Assembly (NCBI RefSeq): GCF_008831235.1 | Contig: NZ_WBKF01000001.1 | Location: forward strand, 248,001-312,000 | DNA: 64,000 bases | Reading direction: 5' to 3' | Source: Pseudoclavibacter sp. CFCC 11306 | GTDB lineage: Bacteria; Actinomycetota; Actinomycetes; Actinomycetales; Microbacteriaceae | Shown here: positions 53,545 through 63,278 of the stretch, one piece after another | Layout of the letters: each line of letters begins with the position of its first letter | Position numbering within the stretch: the stretch's first letter is position 1 | The notes under the pieces: generated by a model | Told to the model about the DNA's origin: nothing | Database searches by the model: none | Seen by the model: the letters and a program-made list of their open reading frames with translations, nothing else | Position numbers and translations under genes: made by a program

Positions 53545-54375
53545 TCAGCTCTGCGGAGTGCTGATGAGCAGAGTCGAACGACGCCCCCGGGCCAGTCCTG
53601 CAGGCAGAGGCTCGCCGGCGAGGATCTCTCGAACGGCAGCACGCTTCTCGTCGCCGCAGGCGATGAGCACGACATGGCTGGCGGCGCGGATCGTGCTGAG
53701 CGTCAGCGACACCCGAGTCGGGGGAGGCTTCGGACTGCTGCGCACGGCGATGGTGCTGGCGGGGCTGTCGCTCGAACCCGCAACAGCGCTCTGATGGTGG
53801 GGAAAGATCGAGGCGACGTGCCCGTCGGGGCCCACACCAAGCAGCACGAGGTCGAGCGCCGGCAGTGCTGACTCCGGATCGCGCTGCGACACATTGGTGG
53901 CGAGATCGACGGCATAGGCCGAGGCGGCGGCCTCGACGGAGATCCCGTCGTCTGCAGCGGCGATGCGATGCAGCTCGGCTTCGGCGAAGGCTGCTCGACG
54001 GTGCTGCGCGTCGAGCGCCACCACATCGTTGCGATCGGCCGAGCCTCGGTCGACCCACCGTTCGTCTCCGTACCAGAGGTGCACCATCGACCAGTCGATC
54101 TCGGCGTGCTCGGCGAGTGTCTGAGTCACGGCCGAGCCCGATCCGCCGCCGGTCAGCGCCAGATTGAACGCACGAGCCGACACCGCTTGTTCGCCGGACA
54201 GACCCGGTGAGTCGGCGAAGGGATTCTCGGTGCGGCGTCTCGCGGCGAACGCGCTGAGACGCTGCAGCACCGTTTCGACGGCCGCGGAAACGCCCGCCTG
54301 GACGTTCGGCACCTGCAGATGGGTGAGCGGCGGTCGCGTGACGCCGGCTGCTGACTCGGGCTCAGGCGTCATCAT
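53545..54375 (-). CDS. pgl: 6-phosphogluconolactonase
   Basis: Hydrolyses 6-phosphogluconolactone to 6-phosphogluconate. The 276-residue protein has the NagB-like fold pattern: ALTGGGSG near residue 75, WYGDERWV near residue 101, and GVGPDGHVASIFP near residue 185. Two adjacent ATG codons (54375 and 54372) could start it; both overlap opcA by about ten bases. It is the last gene of the pentose-phosphate operon and converges with the MFS gene. Confidence 0.94.
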   Translation of the reverse strand: MMTPEPESAAGVTRPPLTHLQVPNVQAGVSAAVETVLQRLSAFAARRRTENPFADSPGLSGEQAVSARAFNLALTGGGSGSAVTQTLAEHAEIDWSMVHLWYGDERWVDRGSADRNDVVALDAQHRRAAFAEAELHRIAAADDGISVEAAASAYAVDLATNVSQRDPESALPALDLVLLGVGPDGHVASIFPHHQSAVAGSSDSPASTIAVRSSPKPPPTRVSLTLSTIRAASHVVLIACGDEKRAAVREILAGEPLPAGLARGRRSTLLISTPQS

Positions 54376-55303
54376 CGTCGCCCTGTGCTTCGAGAATCAG
54401 CGGCAGTCCCGAGCGCAGCACTTCGCCGAAGACGCGGTCCTGGTCGAGTCGGCGCAGCTCCTCAGAGAGACACTCCGCTTCGGTGCGCTGGGTGAGGGGC
54501 AGCTGCTGCTCGGGGAGCCCCGGGAGCGTGAGCCGGCTCATGCCTGCGGCCGGATCGCCGCAGAGAACGATGTCTCCGTCGGGGCGGGTGAGTCGGACCT
54601 CGGACACCGGCAGTGACGACGTCGAGTCGTGCATGGCGACGGGAACGCCGAGACGCAGCGCCAGCCACGCGGAGAGCAGCAGGAACTCCGGCGAGTTCGG
54701 GCTGCCGGTGAGCGCAGCGGCTGTCACGGTCAGATGCGGAGGCTGGTCGAGAGTCGCCGCGAGCTGGGCGCGCAGCACGCTGATCTGCGACCATGCCAGG
54801 TCGGTGTCGCCCGGTCGATAGGCGCGGGCGGCGTCGAGCAGAGAACCGACCGGATCGCTGCAGCGGCCGACGTCTGAGACACGCCGAGCCGCGAGTTCTG
54901 CGAGCGACCCGAGCGGGGCATCCACATCGCCGTTGGCCAGCCAGAGCACGACCGGGGCATCGGGCAGCAGCAGACCGATCACGATCGTGTCAAGGGCCGA
55001 GGCGACCGCACCGAGGGCGCGCATCACGATCACCTCGCTGGCGCCAGTGTCGTTGCCGAGGCGCAGCTGTGCGTCGAGCCGGTCGGCGTCGGCTTCGGGC
55101 TGCGGGATCAGCACGAGCACCCGCATCGGATGCTCCTGAGACGCGGCGACTGCGGTGGCGATCGCTCGTGCCTCGTCGTCGGCTCGTGCGATCACGACCA
55201 GTGTGAGCACGCGTCCTAGAGCGCTGAAGCCGGTGGCCTCGCGCTCCCGACTCAGCCGCTTCGAGATCGACGGCGTGTCTGTGTCAGTGAGATCGATGAT
55301 CAT
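54362..55303 (-). CDS. opcA: Glucose-6-phosphate dehydrogenase assembly protein
   Basis: A 313-residue OpcA-family protein, needed for assembly or redox activation of G6PDH in cyanobacteria and always paired with zwf in actinobacteria. Recognised by the N-terminal block SREREATGFSALGRVLTLV and the central WLANGDVDAP. ATG 55303 overlaps the zwf stop by four bases; further upstream starts lie inside zwf and are not used. Confidence 0.93.
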   Translation of the reverse strand: MIIDLTDTDTPSISKRLSREREATGFSALGRVLTLVVIARADDEARAIATAVAASQEHPMRVLVLIPQPEADADRLDAQLRLGNDTGASEVIVMRALGAVASALDTIVIGLLLPDAPVVLWLANGDVDAPLGSLAELAARRVSDVGRCSDPVGSLLDAARAYRPGDTDLAWSQISVLRAQLAATLDQPPHLTVTAAALTGSPNSPEFLLLSAWLALRLGVPVAMHDSTSSLPVSEVRLTRPDGDIVLCGDPAAGMSRLTLPGLPEQQLPLTQRTEAECLSEELRRLDQDRVFGEVLRSGLPLILEAQGDDDDA

Positions 55304-56874
55304 GGGCGACGCCACTCTCTGTTGTCGAGGGCCAGCATGCGATCGGCACTGGAGGGCCCCCATGTGCCGGCTCGGTAGCCCTCTGGGCGGCCGTTCGAGG
55401 CCCAGAACTGCTCGATCGGGTCGAGCACCTGCCAGCCGAGTTCGACCTCGCGGTGTCGCGGAAACAGGGGCGGGTCGCCGAGCAGCACGTCGAGGATCAG
55501 CCGTTCGTAGGCTTCAGGGCTGGCCTCGGCGAACGAGTGGCCGTAGGTGAAGTCCATGCTCACGTCGCGCACCGTCATGTTGGTGTCGGGCACCTTCGAG
55601 CCGAAGCGCAGCGTGATGCCCTCGTCGGGCTGCACGCGGATGACCAGGGCGTTCGGGCCGAGCGCGGCGGTCTGATGGGTGCCGAAGAGCTGCTGCGGAA
55701 TCTGCTTGAAGACGAGGGCGATCTCGGTCACGCGGCGGCCGAGTCGTTTGCCGGCTCGCAGGTAGAAGGGCACACCGGCCCAGCGGCGTGTGTGCACGTC
55801 GACGCGGAATGCGGCGTAGGTCTCGGTGACGGAGTCGGGCGCGATGCCCTCCTCGTCCAGATAGCCGCGCACCTGTCGGCCGCCCTGCCACCCGCCCAAG
55901 TACTGTCCGCGTGCGGTGTGCACCGCAAGATCGTCGGGCAGACCGAGCGCGCCCAGCACCTTGATCTTCTCTCTTCTCAGGGCAGACGGGGTGAGCGACG
56001 TGGGCTCTTCCATCGCCGTCAGAGCCAGCAGCTGCAGCAGGTGGTTCTGGATGACGTCGCGCGCTGCGCCGATGCCGTCGTAATAGCCCGCACGGCCGCC
56101 GATGCCGATGTCTTCGGCCATGGTGATCTGCACGTGATCGACGTAGTTGGCGTTCCAGAGCGGCTCGAAGATCGAGTTGGCGAATCGGAACGCCAGAATG
56201 TTCTGCACGGTCTCTTTGCCGAGGTAATGGTCGATGCGAAAGATGTCGTCTGGCGCGAACACCCGCTCGACGACCGCGTTCAGCGCCTGAGCACTGCGCA
56301 GGTCGTGCCCGAAGGGCTTCTCGATGACGACACGACGCCAGGTCTGATCGTCGTGGTTGGCCAGCCCCTGACGAGCCAGGTGGTCGCAGACGGCCGAGAA
56401 GTGGCGCGGCGGGATCGACAGATAGAACGCCGCGTTGCCTCGAGTGCCGCGCGTGCGCGCCAGCTCCGAGAGCGTGTCGTCGAGGGCGATGTAGGCGTCC
56501 GGGTCGTCGAAGGCACCGGTCACGAACCGCAGGCCGGCAGCCAGCTGATCCCACACCTTCTGACGAAACGGCGTGCGAGCACCGTTCCTGACCGCTGTCA
56601 GCACGAATTCGGCGAACTGCTGATCGCTCCACTCGCGACGCCCGAAGCCGACCAGACTGAACGCCGGCGAGAGCAGGCCTCGGTTGGCGAGGTCGTAGAT
56701 CGCCGGCAGCAGTTTGCGCTGGGCGAGGTCGCCGGTGACGCCGAAGATCACCAGGGCGGCCGGCCCCGCGATGCGCAGCAGCCGACGATCGTTGCTGCTG
56801 CGCAACGGGTTCAGCTGCAGATCAGCGGGCTGCATCGCCAGCTGCTCGAACGGACCCCGAGAACCGGCGGTCAT
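55300..56874 (-). CDS. zwf: Glucose-6-phosphate 1-dehydrogenase
   Basis: First step of the oxidative pentose-phosphate pathway, producing NADPH. The 524-residue protein has the cofactor motif FGVTGDLAQRKLLPA near residue 44 and the active-site signature RIDHYLGKE near residue 213. The first ~35 residues precede the core. ATG overlaps the pgi stop by four bases. Confidence 0.96.
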   Translation of the reverse strand: MTAGSRGPFEQLAMQPADLQLNPLRSSNDRRLLRIAGPAALVIFGVTGDLAQRKLLPAIYDLANRGLLSPAFSLVGFGRREWSDQQFAEFVLTAVRNGARTPFRQKVWDQLAAGLRFVTGAFDDPDAYIALDDTLSELARTRGTRGNAAFYLSIPPRHFSAVCDHLARQGLANHDDQTWRRVVIEKPFGHDLRSAQALNAVVERVFAPDDIFRIDHYLGKETVQNILAFRFANSIFEPLWNANYVDHVQITMAEDIGIGGRAGYYDGIGAARDVIQNHLLQLLALTAMEEPTSLTPSALRREKIKVLGALGLPDDLAVHTARGQYLGGWQGGRQVRGYLDEEGIAPDSVTETYAAFRVDVHTRRWAGVPFYLRAGKRLGRRVTEIALVFKQIPQQLFGTHQTAALGPNALVIRVQPDEGITLRFGSKVPDTNMTVRDVSMDFTYGHSFAEASPEAYERLILDVLLGDPPLFPRHREVELGWQVLDPIEQFWASNGRPEGYRAGTWGPSSADRMLALDNREWRRP

Positions 56875-58670
56875 CGTGACTGCGAGTTCGTGTCGCGCCC
56901 CGAGAGACCGGCGCCGGAGGAGTCACGGGCGTCCGTCACCTGCGATGCGACCCGTACTGCGACATCCAGCGCACGTGCCAGCCCGGCGTCGTCGGACGCC
57001 TCGATGCGCAGCACCGGCAGACCGTGTGCTGCGAGCACCTGGGCGTCGCCGGTCGCCTGTGCCCGGATGAGCTGGGCGAAGCCGAACGGTCGCTCGGGAA
57101 TGGGGAGCGGATCGTCGCTCACACGGGTGAGCTGCAGGAAGACGCCCTGAGCGGGGCCGCCCTTGTGGTACTGCCCGGTCGAGTGCAGAAAGCGCGGCCC
57201 CCAGCCGAAGGTCACGGGGCGGCGCAGCGCGGCGGCCAGACGCCCGCGACGCTCGCCGAGGTCGGCAAGCCCCTCACGGTCGGCATAGACCTGCACGGCC
57301 ACGTAACCGAGCGCCGGGTCGACCTGGCCGAGCAGCCGTCGCAGCGCCCCTTCGAGCGTGCTGGCGGATGCGACGGCCGAGGCCGCCTCGTCGGTGCCCG
57401 GAACGAAGAGGGCGAGCGTGTCGTCGACCAGCAGCGGAGCGCCGCCTTCGACCGGGTGCTCGAGGAGGTCGCGAGCCGCGGCCTTCGCGCTCTCGACATC
57501 GGGCTGGTCGAAGGGATTGATGCCGAGCAGCAGACCGAGCGCAGCCGTGGCGATCTCCCAGGTCATGAACTGTGCGCCCAGCGAGCCGGCCACCCAGACC
57601 GCATGGTCGGCAGGGGCATCCGGCAGGGCGTCCACCACGGCGACAGGCACGACGTCGGCCGGGCGGTTCGGCTTGGGGGCTCCGGTGAGCTCGGCCAGTC
57701 GCGCAGCGGCCGTCGAGTCACGCCGGTCTTCGGCGGCGACCTCGAATTCTCCGGTGTCCACGGCGATCGGCAGCACCCCGCGACCGAGCTTGCCCGTCGA
57801 CTCGGCGACCAGCTGCTCGATCCATGCCGGCAGGTCGGTGAGTCGGCCGGCATCCTCGCAGGCCACCGCGAACTTGTCGACATGCTCAGGATCGGCGGCG
57901 AGAGCGGCCGCGAGCTGTAGAGCCGGGTTCGACTCGGCATCGGCGAGCAGTGCGGGGAGTGCCGCATGCGCGTCGGCGAGCAGACCTGCGATGTCGGCTC
58001 CGGCGAGGCCCGACGGCACGAGGCCGAACGCGGTCAGCGCCGAATATCGACCGCCGACGTTCGGGTCTGCGTTGAAGACGTGGTGCCCGGCCTGGCGGGC
58101 CAGCGCGTCGAGCGGCGAACCGGGGTCGGTCACGATGATGATGCGCTCGGCCGGGTCGATGCCGGCAGCGGTGAACGCCGCGGCGAAGGCACGACGCTGT
58201 GAGTCGGTCTCGAGCGTCGACCCCGACTTTGACGAGACGACCAGTGCGGTGCGTTCGATGTCGTGATCGAGTACGCGACGCAGCTGCTGCGGGTCGGTCG
58301 TGTCGAGAATGTGCAGGGCGACGTCGGCGGCGATGGTGATCACCTCGGGAGCCAGTGACGAACCACCCATGCCGGCGAGAACGATTCGGTCGACGCCCTG
58401 CGCATGCAGATGGTCGCGCAGTGCGACGATCTCGTCGACCAAGGGCGCGCTGACGGCGTCAGCGTGCACCCAGCCAAGCCGCTTGGCGGCCTCCGGCTGA
58501 GCGTCGGCACCCCAGATCGTGGCGTCGCCTGCGGCGAGACGAGAGGCGAAGCGCTCGTCGATCAGGCGCCGCAGGGCGGGCTGCGCCCGGTCGGCGAGTG
58601 CCCCGGGCGTGACGACGCGCAGCGGATGCTGGGTCGGCGTTGCGGCTGGTGTGCTGGGTTCGGTGGTCAT
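56871..58670 (-). CDS. pgi: Glucose-6-phosphate isomerase, type found fused to transaldolase
   Basis: Interconverts glucose 6-phosphate and fructose 6-phosphate. The 599-residue protein is not of the classic enterobacterial sequence type; VLAGMGGSSLAPEV near residue 92 and LHILDTTDPQQL just after resemble the PGI half of bifunctional transaldolase/isomerase proteins known from other bacteria. Other sugar-isomerase marks are VSSKSGST near residue 139 and GGRYSALTAFG near residue 202. ATG 58670 is four bases inside the end of tal. Assignment as an isomerase is firm; the subfamily is from memory of motifs. Confidence 0.9.
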   Translation of the reverse strand: MTTEPSTPAATPTQHPLRVVTPGALADRAQPALRRLIDERFASRLAAGDATIWGADAQPEAAKRLGWVHADAVSAPLVDEIVALRDHLHAQGVDRIVLAGMGGSSLAPEVITIAADVALHILDTTDPQQLRRVLDHDIERTALVVSSKSGSTLETDSQRRAFAAAFTAAGIDPAERIIIVTDPGSPLDALARQAGHHVFNADPNVGGRYSALTAFGLVPSGLAGADIAGLLADAHAALPALLADAESNPALQLAAALAADPEHVDKFAVACEDAGRLTDLPAWIEQLVAESTGKLGRGVLPIAVDTGEFEVAAEDRRDSTAAARLAELTGAPKPNRPADVVPVAVVDALPDAPADHAVWVAGSLGAQFMTWEIATAALGLLLGINPFDQPDVESAKAAARDLLEHPVEGGAPLLVDDTLALFVPGTDEAASAVASASTLEGALRRLLGQVDPALGYVAVQVYADREGLADLGERRGRLAAALRRPVTFGWGPRFLHSTGQYHKGGPAQGVFLQLTRVSDDPLPIPERPFGFAQLIRAQATGDAQVLAAHGLPVLRIEASDDAGLARALDVAVRVASQVTDARDSSGAGLSGRDTNSQSR

Positions 58671-59809
58671 CGGCGCTCCTTGACAGCGGTATCGACGGTT
58701 TCGAGCAGATGCGTCCACGCATCGGTGAACTTTGTGACCCCTTCGGCTTCGAGCACCGTGGTCACGTCGTGCAGATCGATGCCGACGGCGGCGAGGCGAT
58801 CGAGCTGCTCGACAGCGGCTTCGACTTGGTCGGGAATGCGCTCGGGGCCGATGACTCCGTGGTCGAAAGTGGCTTCGAGGGTCTTCTCGGGCATCGTGTT
58901 CACGGTGTGCTCTGCGACCAGCCCGGTCACGTACGTGGTGTCTGGCAGCTCGGGGTCTTTCACACCGGTGGAGGCCCAGAGCGGACGCTGCGGGTTGCCG
59001 CCGCGCTGAGCGAGTGTGCGCCAGCGTTCGGTGTCGAGCGAGTCGGTGAACGCCTGATATGCGGCCCGTGCGTTGGCGAGAGCGGCGGTGTTGTGCAGGC
59101 CTTCGTCGTGGCTGACGCCCAACGCGTCGAGGCGCTTGTTCACCTCGACGTCGACGCGAGAGACGAAGAACGAGGCGACCGAGTGGATGCTCGAGATGTC
59201 GATGCCGTCGGCGTGTGCGCGCTCCAGGCCGGTCAGGTAGGCGTTGATGACCTCGCGGTACCGGTCGACCCCGAAGATCAGCGTGACGTTGACGCTGATG
59301 CCCGCTGCCGTCGCATCGGCGATTGCGGGCAGACCCTCTTCGGTGCCGGGAATCTTGACCATCAGGTTCGGGCGGGCGATCTCCCGCCAGAGGTCTCGTG
59401 CCTGCGCCAGCGTCGCCTCGGTGTCGTGCGCGAGAAACGGGTCGACCTCGATCGAGACCCGGCCGTCGACTCCGTTCGACTGCTTGTAGATCGGGCGCAG
59501 CAGCTCGGCCGCTTCGGCGACGTCCACCGTGGTCAGCTGCCGCACCGCCTCGTCTGCGGATGCTCCGGCGGCAGCCAGCTGATCGAGCTGATCGGCGTAG
59601 GCAGCCCCGTCGGCCAGTGCGGCGTCGAAGATGCTGGGGTTGGTCGTGACGCCGACGACGTCACGGGTGTTGATCAGCCGCTGCAGATCGCCGGTGCGGA
59701 TGCGCGATCGGCTGAGGTCGTCGAGCCAGACGCTCACGCCAGCTGCAGAGAGGTCGCCGAGCGCCGAGAGCGGTGCGTCGGCTGATGATGCGTCGGAGGA
59801 TGCGGTCAT
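58667..59809 (-). CDS. tal: Transaldolase
   Basis: Transfers a dihydroxyacetone unit between sedoheptulose 7-phosphate and glyceraldehyde 3-phosphate. The 380-residue protein has VGVTTNPSIFDAAL near residue 50, PNLMVKIPGT near residue 148 and the Schiff-base Lys in WASTGVKDP near residue 285. ATG 59809 starts one base after the tkt stop, and the gene overlaps pgi by four bases. Confidence 0.95.
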   Translation of the reverse strand: MTASSDASSADAPLSALGDLSAAGVSVWLDDLSRSRIRTGDLQRLINTRDVVGVTTNPSIFDAALADGAAYADQLDQLAAAGASADEAVRQLTTVDVAEAAELLRPIYKQSNGVDGRVSIEVDPFLAHDTEATLAQARDLWREIARPNLMVKIPGTEEGLPAIADATAAGISVNVTLIFGVDRYREVINAYLTGLERAHADGIDISSIHSVASFFVSRVDVEVNKRLDALGVSHDEGLHNTAALANARAAYQAFTDSLDTERWRTLAQRGGNPQRPLWASTGVKDPELPDTTYVTGLVAEHTVNTMPEKTLEATFDHGVIGPERIPDQVEAAVEQLDRLAAVGIDLHDVTTVLEAEGVTKFTDAWTHLLETVDTAVKERR

Positions 59810-59810
59810 G

Positions 59811-61955
59811 TCAGTTCTCCTGATTCTGCTCGTCGCCGGCAGCGCCTGAGATCTGCAGGCCGGCGTGTGCGGCGTTGAGCGAGCTGTGGGCGGCCTCGAC
59901 GACCGCCGAGGCCGTGATGCCGAACTGTGTGAACAGCGTCTTGGCGTCGGCCGAGGCGCCGTAGTGCTCAAGGCTCACGCTGCGACCGAAGTCACCGACG
60001 ATGCCGCGCCATGTGAGTGCCGTGCCGGCCTCCACCGAGACGCGTGCACGCACGCTGCCGGGCAGCACGCTCTCGCGGTAGTCGTCGTCCTGGTTCTCGA
60101 ACCATTCGAGGCTGGGGGCCGACACCACTCGCGTCGAGATGCCCTCGTCTTCAAGTGTCAGGCGAGCCTCAAGAGCCAGCTGCACCTCGCTGCCGGTGGC
60201 GATGAGGATCACCTCGGGGCTGCCGCTGCGCGCCTCGGCGAGCACATAGGCGCCGCGCAGCGTGCCGCGAGCAGGGGCCAGCCGATCGCCGACGGGGCTC
60301 TCGGCGCGTTCGAACGTGGGCACGCCCTGGCGGGTGAGCACGATGCCTGCCGGGCCGCTGCGCTGGCCGAGCATGCCGAGCCAGGCATAGGCGGTCTCGT
60401 TGGCGTCGGCGGGACGCACGACGGTGAATCCCGGGATGGCACGCAGCGACGCGAGCTGTTCGACCGGCTGATGGGTCGGGCCGTCTTCGCCGAGGCCGAT
60501 GGAGTCATGTGTCCAGACGAAGATCGACGGCACGCCCATCAGCGCGGCCAGCCGGAGTGCGGGGCGCTGATAGTCGCTGAAGATGAGGAAGGTGCCGCCG
60601 AACGGCCGAGTCGGGCCGTGCAGCACGATGCCGTTGAGAATGGAGGCCATGGCGTGCTCGCGGATGCCGAAGTGCAGCACTCGTCCACCGGGCGACGTGT
60701 GCCAGGTGTCGGTGCCGCGATCGACGGGGCCGAAGGAGTCTGCGCCGGTGATCGTGGTGTTGTTCGAGCCTGCGAGGTCGGCCGAACCGCCCCACAGCTC
60801 GGGGAGCAGAGGAGCCAGTGCGTTGATGACCTTGCCGCTGGCGGCGCGGGTGGCCAGCGACGTGCCGGCCTCGAACTCCGGCAGCGCCTGCTGCAGCTCG
60901 CTGGGCAGACGCCCCTGCTGCAGCCGCTGCAGCAGAGCGGCGCGTTCTGGCTCGCGCTGCTGCCAGGCCTGGAAGTCGGCGTTCCACCGGCGATGCAGTT
61001 CAGCGCCGCGGTCGCGAACCTCTCGAACGTGAGCGAGCACGTCGTCGTCGACGACGAAATGCTGCTCGGGATCGAATCCAAGGTGCTCTTTCAGTGCACG
61101 CAGTTCGTCGGTGCCGAGCTTCGAACCGTGGATGCCGCCCGTGTTCTGCTTGTTCGGGCTGGGCCAGCCGATGATGGTGCGCAGCGCGATGATCGACGGG
61201 CGCTTCGTCTCGGCTCTGGCACTGGTCAGCGCGTCGAAGAGCGCGGGCATGTCTTCGCGGTACTCGCCCGTAGCGGTCCAGTCCACACGCTGGGTGTGCC
61301 AGCCGTACGAGGCGTAGCGGGCGAGGACGTCTTCGCTGAAGGCGATGTTCGTGTCGTCCTCGATCGAGATGTGATTGTCGTCATAGATGACCACGAGGTT
61401 GCCGAGCTCCTGGCTGCCGGCGAGCGAGCTGGCCTCGCTGGTCACGCCCTCCTGCAGGTCGCCGTCCGAGGCGATCACCCAGATTGTATGGTCGAAGGGA
61501 CTCTGACCAGCCGGAGCCTCAGGGTCGAACAGAGTGCGTTCGTAGCGCTGCGCGTAGGCGAAGCCGACGGCGCTGGCGAGCCCCTGGCCCAAGGGGCCGG
61601 TGGTGATCTCGACGCCCGGCGTGTGACCGTACTCGGGGTGACCGGGAGTCAGCGACCCCGGTGCGCGCAGCTGTTCGAGGTCTTTCAGCTCGAGGCCGTA
61701 GCCGGAGTAGAAGAGCTGCGTGTAGAGCGTGAGGGAGGTGTGCCCGGGTGAAAGAACGAACCGGTCACGGCCGATCCAGTTCGGATCTGACGGATCGTGC
61801 CGCAGAAACTGCTGATAGAGCAGATAGGCGACGGGGGCGAGGCTCATCGCCGTGCCCGGATGCCCTGATCCGATTTTCTCAACGGCATCGGCGGCGAGCA
61901 CGCGCGCGGTGTCGACTGCCTTTCGGTCCGTGTCATTCCACTGCAAAGTCGCCAC
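59811..61955 (-). CDS. tkt: Transketolase
   Basis: Thiamine-diphosphate enzyme moving two-carbon units between sugar phosphates. The 714-residue protein shows GSGHPGTAMS near residue 25, the cofactor block SDGDLQEGVTSEA with DDNHIS further on (near residues 155-190), and the C-terminal signature VRPADANETAYAW. GTG 61955 is chosen for the family N-terminus (ATLQWND) and the GAGGAG site; the longer frame upstream is rejected. It is the first gene of the tkt-tal-pgi-zwf-opcA-pgl operon. Confidence 0.97.
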   Translation of the reverse strand: MATLQWNDTDRKAVDTARVLAADAVEKIGSGHPGTAMSLAPVAYLLYQQFLRHDPSDPNWIGRDRFVLSPGHTSLTLYTQLFYSGYGLELKDLEQLRAPGSLTPGHPEYGHTPGVEITTGPLGQGLASAVGFAYAQRYERTLFDPEAPAGQSPFDHTIWVIASDGDLQEGVTSEASSLAGSQELGNLVVIYDDNHISIEDDTNIAFSEDVLARYASYGWHTQRVDWTATGEYREDMPALFDALTSARAETKRPSIIALRTIIGWPSPNKQNTGGIHGSKLGTDELRALKEHLGFDPEQHFVVDDDVLAHVREVRDRGAELHRRWNADFQAWQQREPERAALLQRLQQGRLPSELQQALPEFEAGTSLATRAASGKVINALAPLLPELWGGSADLAGSNNTTITGADSFGPVDRGTDTWHTSPGGRVLHFGIREHAMASILNGIVLHGPTRPFGGTFLIFSDYQRPALRLAALMGVPSIFVWTHDSIGLGEDGPTHQPVEQLASLRAIPGFTVVRPADANETAYAWLGMLGQRSGPAGIVLTRQGVPTFERAESPVGDRLAPARGTLRGAYVLAEARSGSPEVILIATGSEVQLALEARLTLEDEGISTRVVSAPSLEWFENQDDDYRESVLPGSVRARVSVEAGTALTWRGIVGDFGRSVSLEHYGASADAKTLFTQFGITASAVVEAAHSSLNAAHAGLQISGAAGDEQNQEN

Positions 61956-62039
61956 TCGGGGTCTCCTCGGTATCTCGGGATACAGATGTGCTGACACCGG
62001 CGCGGGCACAGACCCGGCCGTGCACGCACGACAGCAACA

Positions 62040-62045
62040 AGTATA
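62040..62045 (-). promoter_or_regulatory. -10 (TATACT) of the tkt operon
   Basis: On the minus strand TATACT lies 84 bases before the tkt GTG, giving a leadered transcript. It is about 100 bases from the divergent ctaB -10. Confidence 0.5.
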
Positions 62046-62143
62046 GAGAAGCCCTCGTCGACGAGCCGAGAGGCCTGCACGCCCCGCGCGGCGAGCCCCG
62101 CAACGCGCGCGGAGCGAGCATGGCGCTTGTCAGGCGCCTGCTT

Positions 62144-62149
62144 TAGACT
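62144..62149 (+). promoter_or_regulatory. -10 (TAGACT) of ctaB
   Basis: TAGACT lies 74 bases before ATG 62224. TTGTCA at 62127-62132 is too close (11 bases) to be its -35. The leader shows no obvious ribosome-binding site other than GAGGG eight bases before the ATG. Confidence 0.5.
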
Positions 62150-62223
62150 GTAAAGAACCTGTGCGTCTGCGCCTGCCCAGCGGGTCCTGAGTGCACGTTC
62201 CCACGATTGCCGAATGAGGGTGT

Positions 62224-63261
62224 ATGTCCGAGGTAGAGTCCAAGCCCGCAGCTGTGGTCGAAGACGAGACCGGTGCAGACGTCGTGGCGAGAGCGTCTGA
62301 CGCGCCCCAGACAGCGCATCCTGCCGCCGACCACAGTCTGAAGGCCGCGCTCGCCGCCGGCGGCACGCGGCGTGACTGGTTCACCGGTCGGTTCCATGCT
62401 TATCTCGCACTGAGCAAGCCGCGCATCATCGAGCTGCTGCTGGTCACGACCGTGCCCACGATGATTCTCGCTGCCCACGGCATCCCGAACATCTGGCTCG
62501 TGCTGAACACCCTGATCGGCGGCACGCTGAGCGCTGCGAGTGCGAACGCCTTCAACTGCTACCTCGACCGCGACATCGATCGGCTGATGAAGCGCACGCA
62601 GCATCGTCCGCTCGTCACCGGCGAACTCACCGACCGCCAGGCGCTCGCTTTCTCATGGATCGCTGGTCTGATCTCGATCGGCTGGCTCTGGGCCACCACG
62701 AACTGGTTCGCCGCGTTTCTGTCGGCCTTCGCCATCTTCTTCTACGTGGTCGTCTATACGATGCTGCTGAAGCGCCGCACCTCGCAGAACATCGTCTGGG
62801 GCGGGATCGCAGGCTGCATGCCGGTCTTCATCGGCTGGGCCGCGGTCACTGAGTCGCTCAGCTGGGAATCGCTGATTCTGTTCGGGCTGATCTTTCTGTG
62901 GACGCCGCCGCACTACTGGCCGTTGGCGGTCAAATACCGAGACGACTATTCGACCGCAGACGTGCCCATGCTTCCCGTCGTACGCGGCCGCAGCGTCGTC
63001 GGTCTGCAGATCGTCCTGTACACGTGGGCTCTGGTGGCCTGTTCGCTGCTGCTCGTCCCGATCGGCGGCATGGGCTGGATCTACACGGTGACCGCGGTGC
63101 TGAGCGGCGGCTGGTTCATGTGGCAGACGCACGCGCTGTACTCCGAGAGCCTGCGCGGCGACGGCAGCCGATCGATGACCGTGTTCCACGGTTCGATCGC
63201 CTACTTGAGCCTGCTCTTTCTCGCCGTCGCGGTCGATCCGCTGCTGTACCTGCCATTCTGA
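62224..63261 (+). CDS. ctaB: Protoheme IX farnesyltransferase (heme O synthase)
   Basis: UbiA-family membrane enzyme that adds a farnesyl group to heme B, the first step to heme A for cytochrome aa3 oxidase. The 345-residue protein has a polar, Ala/Asp-rich N-terminal ~50 residues, then about eight to nine membrane segments. The prenyl-diphosphate-binding block [16 protein letters not shown] lies near residue 117 and the second acidic loop [15 protein letters not shown] near residue 238. ATG 62224 is followed by the usual start; the next gene begins 17 bases after the stop. Confidence 0.95.
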   Translation: MSEVESKPAAVVEDETGADVVARASDAPQTAHPAADHSLKAALAAGGTRRDWFTGRFHAYLALSKPRIIELLLVTTVPTMILAAHGIPNIWLVLNTLIGGTLSAASANAFNCYLDRDIDRLMKRTQHRPLVTGELTDRQALAFSWIAGLISIGWLWATTNWFAAFLSAFAIFFYVVVYTMLLKRRTSQNIVWGGIAGCMPVFIGWAAVTESLSWESLILFGLIFLWTPPHYWPLAVKYRDDYSTADVPMLPVVRGRSVVGLQIVLYTWALVACSLLLVPIGGMGWIYTVTAVLSGGWFMWQTHALYSESLRGDGSRSMTVFHGSIAYLSLLFLAVAVDPLLYLPF

Positions 63262-63278
63262 GGCGGGTGAGTTCACCG

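Noticed and set aside
59865-61751. Plus-strand open frame of about 630 codons opposite tkt
   Set aside because: Shadow of tkt; no domain and no start signals.
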